The position numbers and the translations under genes were made by a program. The notes beneath the pieces were generated by a model. That model did not search any database, had not been told where the DNA came from, and saw only the letters and a list, made by a program, of their open reading frames with translations. From Desulfocarbo sp964620595 (lineage in GTDB: Bacteria > Desulfobacterota > Desulfarculia > Desulfarculales > Desulfarculaceae), in contig CAZUHP010000017.1 in assembly GCA_964620595.1 (NCBI GenBank), positions 1-59,185 on the forward strand: a DNA stretch of 59,185 bases. Direction: 5' to 3'. Positions 8,049 through 15,033 of this stretch are shown here, piece after piece (position 1 is the first letter of the stretch; each line of letters begins with the position of its first letter).

Positions 8049-8669
8049 ATGGGAATAATCAAAGGCAGCGTCACCCTCAGCCGCTACCGGGTGCGGGGCG
8101 AGACGCCCCGGCAGTTCAAGGACTTCATCGACCAGCGCATCCGCCAGTTCGCCTTCCGGGACATCGAGCACAACAGCGAGGAGCTTTCCGTGGGCTGGGT
8201 TTCGGCCCATGACTACCTGGACACCTCCTTCGCCTTTGCCGGCTATGCCCTGGACCCCTATGTGGTGCTGGGCCTGCGGGTGGACAAGCGCCAGGTGGGC
8301 GGGGCGCTGCTCAAGAAATACCACCGCCTGGAGTTGAAAAAGGCCTATGCTGCGGGCGAGGGCCGCAAGCTCTCGCGCCTGGAGCGCGAGGAACTCAAGG
8401 AGAAGGCCCGCCAGGACCTGCTGGCCCGCATCCCGCCCGCCAGCAAGGTCTACGAGCTGGTGTGGGACACCAGCTCGGGCGAGGTCTGGCTGGGCACCTC
8501 CTCCCGCTCGGTGTGCGAGCTGGCCGAGGACTTGTTCAAGCGCACCTTTGAGCTGGACCTGGTGCCGGTGATACCTTGGCACCTGGCCCTGGATCTGGCC
8601 GGCTCCCTGGAGGCCCGGCGCGCGCTGGAGGAGGCCCGGCCCTGGAGCCTCCGCCAGGGGGAGGCCTGA
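8049..8669 (+). CDS. Short RdgC-like recombination-associated protein
   Basis: A 206-residue member of the RdgC family, a DNA-binding protein that forms rings and modulates RecA (known from enteric bacteria). The N-terminus matches the family: GSVTLSRYRV, then a helix RQFKDFIDQRIRQFAF, and the SVGWVSAHDYLD block near residues 57-68. The signature FxxxxYALDPYVVLGLRVDKRQV follows near 71-92. RdgC of Proteobacteria is about 300 residues; this version keeps the N-terminal part and ends soon after a LWTDSS-like VWDTSSGEVWLGTSS stretch. ATG 8049 has AGGAGG 5 nt upstream. The next gene starts 3 nt after its stop, so the two are almost surely translated together. Confidence 0.75.
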   Translation: MGIIKGSVTLSRYRVRGETPRQFKDFIDQRIRQFAFRDIEHNSEELSVGWVSAHDYLDTSFAFAGYALDPYVVLGLRVDKRQVGGALLKKYHRLELKKAYAAGEGRKLSRLEREELKEKARQDLLARIPPASKVYELVWDTSSGEVWLGTSSRSVCELAEDLFKRTFELDLVPVIPWHLALDLAGSLEARRALEEARPWSLRQGEA

Positions 8670-8672
8670 GCC

Positions 8673-9251
8673 ATGGACCTGTTGGAGCTGATCAACCAGA
8701 AGGCGTTCTTGGGCCAGGAGTTTCTGACCTGGCTCTGGTATGTGTCCGAGGAGGAGGAGCCCCCGGCCCTGCCCGACGGCCGCCGGGTGCGGCTCCAGTT
8801 GGGTGACCGGCTGGTCCTGGGTCCGGCCCAGGGGGCGGAGGGCGCCCGGATCACGGTGCGGGGCCAGGAGAGTTCCCTGGCCGAGGCGCGCGAGGGCCTG
8901 CGCCGCGGCAAGCTGGTGGACTCCCTGCGTTTGGGTATCGAGCTGGAGGGCGAGGAGTACTGGCTCAACCTCTCGGCCACCGAGCTGGCCGTGTCCTCCC
9001 TCAAGCTGCCGCCGGTGGCCCCGGCCGAGGACCCCTTGCGCCCCCCCCCGCCCCCGTCGCCCCAGGCCGGGGGCGAGGCCGAGCAGGGGCTTGGCGCGGC
9101 CGAGGGGCTGGTGCTGGAACGGGTGGCGCTGATCGCCAACGCCCTGGCCGCGGTGGAAGGGCTGTTCGCCGCGTTCTTGGCCCGCCGCCTGGACTGGGAG
9201 GCCGCGGCCGAGCTGTTGGCTTCCCTGCGGGATTGGGCGGCAGGGGAATAG
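8673..9251 (+). CDS. RdgC-linked hypothetical protein
   Basis: Unknown family. The 192-residue acidic protein starts 3 nt after the RdgC-like gene, with GGGGGAGG as its ribosome site inside that gene's end. The start FLGQEFLTWLWYVSEEEE (from about residue 12) is followed by a beta-rich region with a VRLQLGDRLVLG hairpin. A proline-rich linker (PLRPPPPPSPQ, about 124-134) leads to a helical C-terminus ending DWAAGE. The FLxxEFLxWLW opening recurs, to my knowledge, beside short RdgC proteins of this lineage, and in longer RdgC proteins the same motif occurs at the C-terminal half. It may therefore be the missing C-terminal half as a split partner (inference). Confidence 0.7.
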   Translation: MDLLELINQKAFLGQEFLTWLWYVSEEEEPPALPDGRRVRLQLGDRLVLGPAQGAEGARITVRGQESSLAEAREGLRRGKLVDSLRLGIELEGEEYWLNLSATELAVSSLKLPPVAPAEDPLRPPPPPSPQAGGEAEQGLGAAEGLVLERVALIANALAAVEGLFAAFLARRLDWEAAAELLASLRDWAAGE

Positions 9252-9272
9252 GTCCGGAGGGGGAGGAGAGAC

Positions 9273-9587
9273 ATGGCTAGGGTGTTGCGCGCGGTCTTGC
9301 TCCTGGTGGTGGCCTGCCTGGTCTCCCTGGCCTTGTTGTTCCTCATCATCGGCCGGGGGGTGAGCCAGGAGATGGTGCCGATCTACTGGGCCAAGATGCT
9401 GCTCACCGGCGACTACGTGGCCGAGCTGGTCAAGGGCTGGTATGGGGCCAACCCACCCTCCTGGGTCATGCGCCTGGCCGTGGTGTGGCACCGGGTCGAC
9501 CCGCCCCAATGGTGGTGGCTGCCCATCCTGGTGATCCTGGTCAGCTTCGTGGTGGGCAGGCTGGCCCGCAGGAAGAGCCGCCGCTAG
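9273..9587 (+). CDS. Small two-helix membrane protein
   Basis: Unknown function. The 104-residue protein has a hydrophobic helix at about residues 6-28 (LLLVVACLVSLALLFLIIG), a central amphipathic stretch that includes AKMLLTGDYVAELVKGWYG, and a second helix at about 80-96 after WWWLP, ending in a basic tail RRKSRR. Both termini would face the cytoplasm. ATG 9273 has GGGGAGGAGAG just upstream. It lies 21 nt after the RdgC-linked gene and is probably its operon partner. A G-run array begins right after its stop codon. Confidence 0.65.
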   Translation: MARVLRAVLLLVVACLVSLALLFLIIGRGVSQEMVPIYWAKMLLTGDYVAELVKGWYGANPPSWVMRLAVVWHRVDPPQWWWLPILVILVSFVVGRLARRKSRR

Positions 9588-9590
9588 CCG

Positions 9591-9690
9591 GGCGACGGGG
9601 GGGCGACGGGGGGGCGACGGGGGGGCGGTGGCGACGGGGGGCGACGGGGGGCAGGACGCCGAGCGACGGGGGCGGGGCCGACCGGGGGCG
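9591..9690 (+). repeat. G-run intergenic array (copy 2)
   Basis: Starts 3 nt after the stop of the small membrane-protein gene. Units are GGGGGGGCGAC repeated three times, then degenerate. G-rich on the plus strand, which is sense for the upstream gene. The region between it and 9722 is GC-rich without a clear T-tract terminator. Confidence 0.85.
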
Positions 9691-9721
9691 GGCCTTGCCC
9701 CGGCCGCGGGCGAGCCCGGGC

Positions 9722-10159
9722 TCACGAGCCGCGGGCCGAGGCATGCGCCTGGTCGATGCGCTCCTCGAGGTAGGCCAGCAGCTCCGCCTCGGCGCAGTTG
9801 TCGCTGTCAACGTCAAAGCAATAGCCGGTTTCCTGGAAGAGCCCCTGGGGTATGGCGTTGCCCAGCTCCTGGGGGTCGCTGATCTCGTCCTGGTAGAAGC
9901 ACACCGACAAAAACAGCTCGCCGGCGATCACCACGTCCACCAGGAAGAACACCGGCCGCCGGCGCCCCTGGGGCCTGGGGTCCAGGTCGAAGCGCAGGGA
10001 GTGGCTCACCCCGGGCCGGCTCACAAAGCTCCACACCGCGCCCTCCTTTGACTCGGCATGGGACTTGAGCGTCACAAAAGCCTGCTTGAGTCCTTCCTGC
10101 CCGGCGGGCCATTCCTCCAGGACCTTGGCCAGGGCCGGCGCGCCCTCCTGTGCCTTCAT
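9722..10159 (-). CDS. Hypothetical soluble protein
   Basis: Not recognised. ATG at 10159 has AAGGAGGAT 7 nt upstream, giving 145 residues; an in-frame extension to 10309 looks non-coding. The N-terminal third is helical (ALAKVLEEWPAGQEGLKQAFVTLKS cut across residues 9-33). The middle contains beta strands: WSFVSRPGVSHSLRFDLDPR then RPVFFLVDVV, LFLSVCFYQDEISDP. The C-terminus YCFDVDSDN...LLAYLEERIDQAH is acidic and helical. The shape suggests a small-ligand or cofactor-handling alpha/beta fold, but no motif supports a function. Divergent from the histone-deacetylase-family gene. Confidence 0.65.
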   Translation of the reverse strand: MKAQEGAPALAKVLEEWPAGQEGLKQAFVTLKSHAESKEGAVWSFVSRPGVSHSLRFDLDPRPQGRRRPVFFLVDVVIAGELFLSVCFYQDEISDPQELGNAIPQGLFQETGYCFDVDSDNCAEAELLAYLEERIDQAHASARGS

Positions 10160-10274
10160 CGCGGTATCCTCCTTGGGTTGGTTCGCGCTTTCGGCCGCCC
10201 ATGATAGCACATGAGCCCGGCCTTGCCTGGCCGGGGGCGATGGTGGCAGCATGGGTCCAGAGGGAGGCTGAGCC

Positions 10275-11024
10275 ATGAAGGTCGTTTTCCACCCGGACTT
10301 CCACACCACCTATACCTCTGACCCCGCTGCGGCGCCCGGGCGCATGCAGGCCATCCTGGAGGTGATCGAGCCCCACGCCGAGCTGGTGGCGCCGGAGCCC
10401 GCGCCGCTGGAGGCCATCCAGGCGGTGCACAGCGAGGAGCACATCGCCATGGTGCGCGGCCGGGGGCTGTACCCCATCGCGGCCCTGGCCGCGGGCGGGG
10501 CCTTGGCCGCTGCGGAGCTGGGGCTCAGGGAGCCGGCCCTGGCCCTGATCCGCCCGCCGGGCCACCACGCCTCGGCCGGCTCCTCCTGGGGCTTTTGCTA
10601 CTTCAACAACATGGCGGTGGCCCTCATGGAGCTGAAGCGCCGGGGCGCCATCCAGAGTGCCTTTGTGCTGGACATAGACCTGCACTACGGCGACGGCACG
10701 GTGAACATCCTGGGGGGCCGGCCCTGGGTGGAGGTGTACAACGTGGAGGCCCGCACCCGGGAGCCCTACCTGGAGGAGGTGGCCCGGGTCATGGCGGATT
10801 GCAAGGCCGGGCTGATCGGCATCTCGGCCGGGTTCGACATGGCCCAGGAGGATTGGGGCGATGTGCTGGCCGTGGATGATTACCACCGGATCGGACGCCT
10901 GGTGCGGGAGGCGGCCGGGCGGAGCGGCGGGGGCTGTTTCGCCATCCTGGAAGGCGGCTACAACCACCAGGTGCTGGGCCGGAACGTGCTGGCCCTGATG
11001 CAGGGGATGGCGGATGAAAAATGA
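10275..11024 (+). CDS. Short histone deacetylase-family hydrolase
   Basis: Zinc-dependent amidohydrolase of the arginase/deacetylase fold; bacterial members act on acetylpolyamines, acetoin-related substrates or acetyl-lysine. All core motifs are present: RPPGHHA near residues 94-100, YFNNMAVAL near 111, the metal site DIDLHYGDGT near 135-144, SAGFDMA near 182, and the final LEGGYN near 229. At 249 residues it is roughly 60-100 shorter than typical HDAC-like proteins: loops between the aspartate metal ligands and the GFD motif are cut down. ATG 10275 has GAGGGAGG upstream. It ends beside a hairpin shared with the convergent tRNA gene. Confidence 0.87.
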   Translation: MKVVFHPDFHTTYTSDPAAAPGRMQAILEVIEPHAELVAPEPAPLEAIQAVHSEEHIAMVRGRGLYPIAALAAGGALAAAELGLREPALALIRPPGHHASAGSSWGFCYFNNMAVALMELKRRGAIQSAFVLDIDLHYGDGTVNILGGRPWVEVYNVEARTREPYLEEVARVMADCKAGLIGISAGFDMAQEDWGDVLAVDDYHRIGRLVREAAGRSGGGCFAILEGGYNHQVLGRNVLALMQGMADEK

Positions 11025-11025
11025 A

Positions 11026-11053
11026 GAAGGCTGGATGCTCTGATCCAGCCTTC
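11026..11053. terminator. Bidirectional intrinsic terminator
   Basis: Perfect 11-bp stem GAAGGCTGGAT / ATCCAGCCTTC with loop GCTCTG. On the plus strand CCTTT follows; on the minus strand TTCATTTTTC follows. It separates the deacetylase-family gene from the convergent tRNA-Ala. Confidence 0.8.
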
Positions 11054-11066
11054 CCTTTGGGCCTTG

Positions 11067-11142
11067 TGGTGGAGCTGAAGGGACTCGAACCCTCGACTTC
11101 CACGTTGCGAACGTGGCGCTCTCCCAGCTGAGCTACAGCCCC
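11067..11142 (-). tRNA. tRNA-Ala (anticodon CGC)
   Basis: 76-nt cloverleaf on the minus strand. Acceptor GGGGCTG pairs with CAGCTCC including the G3-U70 wobble that defines alanine identity. D-arm GCTC-AGCTGGGAGA-GAGC, anticodon stem CCACG/CGTGG with loop TTCGCAA (anticodon CGC, reads GCG), and T-arm GAGGGTTCGAGTCCCTT are intact. CCA is encoded (ends at 11067). A clear promoter lies upstream at 11185-11213. Confidence 0.97.
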
Positions 11143-11184
11143 ATCTCCCCCGGCCCCAGCCAGTGGCGCCGGGTTTGCATGCGG

Positions 11185-11213
11185 AATATACCGGCCAAGG
11201 TGGCCCAAGTCAA
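11185..11213 (-). promoter_or_regulatory. Promoter of tRNA-Ala
   Basis: Minus strand TTGACT (11208-11213), 17-nt spacer and TATATT (11185-11190), each five of six to the sigma-70 consensus. It predicts a start about 35 nt before the mature 5-prime end of the tRNA. Confidence 0.75.
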
Positions 11214-11361
11214 CCATGGGGATGTGGTCCTGCCCGGGAAGGGGCTGTTCTCTCCCCCTCCCCGGGGTCGACAGGGGCGGCGCCGCGTGCTAGCATCCCA
11301 AGGCGAGGGGGCTTTTCGGCTCCGCTGTTTTGGTAATCCTTTCAAAATCGTGGGGTTTGTC

Positions 11362-11949
11362 ATGGGCCGCCAGGCCACCATAGAACGCAAGACCAAGGAG
11401 ACCCACATCCGCCTGAGCCTGGAGCTGGACGGCAGCCGCCAGGTGCAGGTGGACACCGGCGTGGGCTTTTTCGACCACATGCTTACCCACGTGGCCTTTC
11501 ACGGTTGCTTCGACCTCACCCTCAAGGCCGAGGGCGACTTGCACGTGGATGCCCACCACACGGTGGAGGACGTGGGCATAGCCCTGGGCCAGGCGCTGTC
11601 CCAGTGCCTGGGCGACCGGTCGGGCATCGTGCGCTACGGGAGCAGCCTGGTGCCCATGGACGAGTCCCTGGCCCGGGTGGTGGTGGATATCAGCAACCGG
11701 CCCATCCTGGTGGTCACCGGCCCCCGCCGGCCGGGCACGGTGGGTGGCTTCGACGGCCAGTTGGCCGAGGAGTTCTGGCGCGCCCTGGCCTTGAATGCGG
11801 GGCTGACCCTGCACGTGGGGCTCCTTTACGGGGACAACGATCATCATCTGCTGGAGGCGGCCTTCAAGGCCCTGGGCCGGGCCCTGGACCAGGCCACCGG
11901 CCTGGATGCGCGGGCGGGTGGAGTTGCCTCCACCAAGGGGGTCTTGTGA
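11362..11949 (+). CDS. hisB: Imidazoleglycerol-phosphate dehydratase
   Basis: Converts imidazole-glycerol phosphate to imidazole-acetol phosphate, step six of histidine synthesis, in the cytoplasm. The 195-residue monofunctional enzyme has the two manganese-binding repeats: GFFDHMLTHVAFHG then HHTVEDVGIALGQAL, and later RFxxSL-like SSLVPMDESLARVVVDIS and GDNDHHLLEAAFKALGRAL. The ATG at 11362 gives the standard IERKTKETHI start; an in-frame extension back to 11113 crosses the tRNA gene and is rejected. Stop codon overlaps the next gene's ATG by one base (TGATG), so translation is coupled. hisA lies two genes further on. Confidence 0.96.
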   Translation: MGRQATIERKTKETHIRLSLELDGSRQVQVDTGVGFFDHMLTHVAFHGCFDLTLKAEGDLHVDAHHTVEDVGIALGQALSQCLGDRSGIVRYGSSLVPMDESLARVVVDISNRPILVVTGPRRPGTVGGFDGQLAEEFWRALALNAGLTLHVGLLYGDNDHHLLEAAFKALGRALDQATGLDARAGGVASTKGVL

Positions 11950-12650
11950 TGCGGGCGCTGAAGTCCAGGCTGGCCCTGGCGGCGGTTTTGGCCGCCCTGT
12001 TGGCGATTGCGGCCGGTTGTCAGAGCGCGCCCAAGCGGGAGGCTCCTCCGGCCTGGAGCCCCCGCCGGGTGGCGGTGTTGCCTTTCCGCACCGTGCCGCC
12101 CGCCCCCCATGGCACGGCCGCCTATTCGCCGCTCAGCGGCGCGGCCTATGCCGCCGGGGTGGACAAGCGCATGGCCTCCGAGGCCGAGGCGGTGCTGGGG
12201 GACAGGCTGCTGGCTGTGCTCTCCACCCGCGCCACCTTCGAGGTGGTGCCCCCGTCCCAGGCCGGCCCGGTGTTCCAGAGGATGCGCCGCGCCGAGATGG
12301 GCCAGGGCCTGGCCCGGGCCGTGGCCGACACCGGGCGCAAGCTGGGGGTGGATGCGGTGCTGGTGGGATACCTCTACCGTTTCCGCCAGCGGGTGGGCAC
12401 TGCGGCCGCGGTGGACAAGCCGGCCTCGGTGGCCTTTGAGCTTGCCCTGGTGCGGGTGTCCGACGCCCAGGTGGTCTGGAAGAACTCCTTTGACGAAACC
12501 CAGCGATCCCTGAGCGAGAACCTGTTCAACCTGGGCCAGTACCTGAAGACCGGGCTGCGCTGGATGACCGCCCAGGAACTGGCCCGGGTGGGCCTGGACC
12601 ACCTCATGAAGCGCTTCCCCTGGCTGAAGCCCGAGAAGAAGGAGGGCTAG
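11949..12650 (+). CDS. Lipoprotein with a LpoB/GNA1162-like N-terminus
   Basis: A 233-residue predicted lipoprotein of unknown function, translationally coupled to hisB. The N-terminus is a lipoprotein signal with lipobox IAAGC (cysteine near residue 25). Next comes RRVAVLPFRTVPPAP, a strand pattern common to periplasmic lipoproteins such as LpoB and CsgG-type proteins. A VGAILVGYLYRF-like strand, here DAVLVGYLYRFRQRVG, and VAFELALVRVSDAQVVWKNSFDETQ near 165-190 complete the alpha/beta fold. A helical C-terminus ends in KKEG. Its place between two histidine genes is probably operon hitchhiking, not a role in histidine synthesis (inference). Confidence 0.8.
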   Translation: MRALKSRLALAAVLAALLAIAAGCQSAPKREAPPAWSPRRVAVLPFRTVPPAPHGTAAYSPLSGAAYAAGVDKRMASEAEAVLGDRLLAVLSTRATFEVVPPSQAGPVFQRMRRAEMGQGLARAVADTGRKLGVDAVLVGYLYRFRQRVGTAAAVDKPASVAFELALVRVSDAQVVWKNSFDETQRSLSENLFNLGQYLKTGLRWMTAQELARVGLDHLMKRFPWLKPEKKEG

Positions 12651-12653
12651 GCC

Positions 12654-13379
12654 GTGGAGGTGATTCCCGCCGTGGACTTGAAGGGCGGCCGCTGCGTGCG
12701 CCTGCGCCAGGGCCGCATGGACGACGAGACGGTGTTCAGCCACGACCCGGTGGCCATGGCCCGCCAGTGGGAGGCAAAGGGCGCCGGGCGGCTGCACGTG
12801 GTGGACCTGGACGGGGCGGTGGGCGGCCGGCCGGCCAACGCCGGGGTGATCCAGGACATCTGCCAGGCGCTGGAGATCCCGGTGCAGTTGGGCGGCGGGG
12901 TGCGCGACCTGGCCGGCCTGGAACGGGCCCTGGGCCTGGGGGTGGACCGGGTGATCCTGGGCACCTTGGCGGCCAAGGACCCGGAGGCCGCCCTGGCCGC
13001 GGCCAGAAAGCACCCCGGCCGGGTGGTGATCGGCATCGACGCCCGGGAGGGCATGGTGGCGGTGGCCGGCTGGACCGAAACCAGCCGCTTGCACTTTTTG
13101 GACCTGGCCGCCCGCTTCGACGAGGCGGCGGTGGCGGCCATCGTGTTCACCGACATCGCGCGCGACGGCATGCACACCGGCCCCAACCTGGAATCCACCC
13201 GCCAGTTGTGCGAGGCGGTGTCCGTGCCGGTCATCGCCGCGGGCGGGGTGCACGAGTTGGACGACCTGCGCCGGCTCAAGGAGCTGGAGCCCCTGGGCCT
13301 GGCCGGGGTCATCACCGGCCGGGCCATCTACGAGGGCACCCTGGACCTGGCCCAGGCCCTGGAGCTGGCCGCGGCTTGA
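12654..13379 (+). CDS. hisA: Phosphoribosyl-formimino-AICAR-phosphate isomerase
   Basis: HisA, the Amadori isomerase of histidine biosynthesis, a 241-residue (beta-alpha)8 barrel. The N-terminal catalytic aspartate sits in VIPAVDLKGGRCVRLRQG; phosphate-binding GG motifs are in VQLGGGVRDL (about 78-87) and IAAGGVHELDDL (about 192-203). The second catalytic aspartate is in VFTDIARDGM near residue 166-175, and ITGRAIYEGT closes the barrel. It starts at a GTG 3 nt after the lipoprotein stop, with GGAGGG overlapping that stop. Same transcription unit as hisB. Confidence 0.96.
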   Translation: MEVIPAVDLKGGRCVRLRQGRMDDETVFSHDPVAMARQWEAKGAGRLHVVDLDGAVGGRPANAGVIQDICQALEIPVQLGGGVRDLAGLERALGLGVDRVILGTLAAKDPEAALAAARKHPGRVVIGIDAREGMVAVAGWTETSRLHFLDLAARFDEAAVAAIVFTDIARDGMHTGPNLESTRQLCEAVSVPVIAAGGVHELDDLRRLKELEPLGLAGVITGRAIYEGTLDLAQALELAAA

Positions 13380-13401
13380 GCTTCGGGGAGGATAGGCCTT
13401 C

Positions 13402-13713
13402 ATCTTCATCGGCGGCATACAGCCCAAGAAGCGGGACCTGGGCGATGCTCCGCGGCTGTGTCCGGCCTGCGGCCTGGCCACCTGCCGCCACAAGCGCCTG
13501 GACCACTACCTGAGCTTGTTTTTCATTCCGCTTTTTCCCGTGAAGCGCGGCCAGGATTTCTGGGAGTGCAGCCGCTGCGGCGGCCTGTGCCAGGGGCCGG
13601 AGGCAGCAGAGGCCTGGACCCGGCCCCGGACCGCACCCTCCCGCTGCCCGGACTGCGGCCGGCCCTTGCAGCCGGACTACCGCTTCTGCCCGGGCTGCGG
13701 CCGCCGGGTGTGA
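13402..13713 (+). CDS. Zinc-ribbon protein with probable AUC start
   Basis: A reading frame with no ATG, GTG or TTG near its beginning, yet strongly protein-like. Reading from ATC 13402 gives (M)FIGGIQPKKRDLG, then CPAC...C, the block RLDHYLSLFFIPLFPVKRG, CSRCGG, CPDCGR and CPGCGR: three to four zinc knuckles in 103 residues. A near-perfect ribosome site GGGGAGGA (13385-13392) lies 9 nt before this ATC. The block LDHYLSLFFIPLFPVK is typical of a small zinc-ribbon family of this lineage. Alternatives are a TTG at 13516 (which would discard the first knuckle) or a base error. Metal binding is inferred; partner and role unknown. It lies 22 nt after hisA. Confidence 0.7.
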   Translation: MFIGGIQPKKRDLGDAPRLCPACGLATCRHKRLDHYLSLFFIPLFPVKRGQDFWECSRCGGLCQGPEAAEAWTRPRTAPSRCPDCGRPLQPDYRFCPGCGRRV

Positions 13714-13730
13714 GCCCCGCTGGAGAACCC

Positions 13731-13893
<163 letters not shown>

Positions 13894-13896
13894 TGG

Positions 13897-14862
13897 TCAG
13901 CCCAGGTGCAGGGTGGTGCCCACGCTGGACAAGGCGAAGGCTTGGCCAAAGGCCTCCTCCAGGGCGGCCTGGGCCTTGCGGCCGGTGCAGTGCATGGGCA
14001 TCACCACCTCTGGGGCCATGGCCTTAAGCTCCTGCACGGTACGGCCGATGATGGGCTCAAAGGCCGGGCCGCCCAGGTGGAACCCGCCGATCACCGCGTG
14101 GACCTTCTCCTCTCCGCAGAGCGCCTGGGCATGGCGGACGGTGTTCACGATGCCTGCGTGGGCGCAGCCCGAGATCACGGCCAGGCCCTTTCCCTTGAGC
14201 CGCAGCACGATGGCCATGTCGTCGGGCATGGAGTCCGGCGCCGGGCCCTGGCCGGTGTCCTTGAGGGCGCCGGGCATGCCCTTTTCAAAGTCCGTGACCC
14301 GGGGCACGGCGCCGCTGGCCGCCCACAGCCGGCTGGAGGGCAGGTAGGGCTCCTCGGCCCAGGTCAGCTCGGCCCCGGCCGCGGTCAGGGTCTCGGCGGC
14401 CAGGGGCGGGAAGGCCACCCGCGCGCCGGTGGGTATCTGCAGGTAGCGCCGGCCCTCCAGGGCGGCGGGATGCACCACCAGGGGCAGGGGTCGGCCCACC
14501 CGTTCCAGCACCTGGGGCAGGGCGCCGAAGTGGTCCATGTGCCCGTGGCTCAGCACCACGGCCTCCAGCCCGCCCAGGTCCACGCCCAGAAGGTCCAGGT
14601 TGTGGGGCACGCCCACCTGGCTGTAGCCCGCGTCCAGGAGCACCTGGGCCGAATCGCCGCCGCGGTGGGCGGTTATGAGCAGGGAAAGGCCGTGCTCGGC
14701 CAAGAGGGTGTCGGCCGGAATGGCGCCGTCCCGGGCCAGGGGCGGCCGCTCCACCCGGCCGCCGCCGGGCAGGAGCACGTCGCTGTAATTGTCCATGAGA
14801 ACCAGCACCTCGGCCGCGTCGGCCTCCAGCAACTCCAGGCGGGGTGAGTTCGCTCCAGGCAT
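13897..14862 (-). CDS. MBL-fold metallo-hydrolase (COG1237 type)
   Basis: A 321-residue metallo-beta-lactamase-fold protein. The metal motif HGHMDH is at residues 106-111 in the context VVLSHGHMDHFGALP. The N-terminal VLMDNYSDVLLPG and the later VISGCAHAGIVNTVRHA and GGFHLGG are typical of the COG1237 branch, which includes proteins annotated as 7,8-dihydropterin-6-methyl-4-(ribofuranosyl)aminobenzene-phosphate synthase. Substrate unknown. ATG 14862 has AGGAGGAA 4 nt upstream; an in-frame extension to 15054 enters the neighbouring promoter region and is rejected. Divergent from the MFS exporter. Confidence 0.85.
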   Translation of the reverse strand: MPGANSPRLELLEADAAEVLVLMDNYSDVLLPGGGRVERPPLARDGAIPADTLLAEHGLSLLITAHRGGDSAQVLLDAGYSQVGVPHNLDLLGVDLGGLEAVVLSHGHMDHFGALPQVLERVGRPLPLVVHPAALEGRRYLQIPTGARVAFPPLAAETLTAAGAELTWAEEPYLPSSRLWAASGAVPRVTDFEKGMPGALKDTGQGPAPDSMPDDMAIVLRLKGKGLAVISGCAHAGIVNTVRHAQALCGEEKVHAVIGGFHLGGPAFEPIIGRTVQELKAMAPEVVMPMHCTGRKAQAALEEAFGQAFALSSVGTTLHLG

Positions 14863-15033
14863 GGCTTCCTCCTGATTGCGATGGGAAGGGTGATAACCCC
14901 AACCTAGCACAGCGCCCCGGGGCGGAACAATCGCACGGCAGACGCCCATCCCGCCCCTTGCCCGCCCGGGCCGGAAGCGCCGCCAAGGCGGGATGGTGTA
15001 TAGTAGGGCCTTCAACCAGCCAAGGAACGTTCC

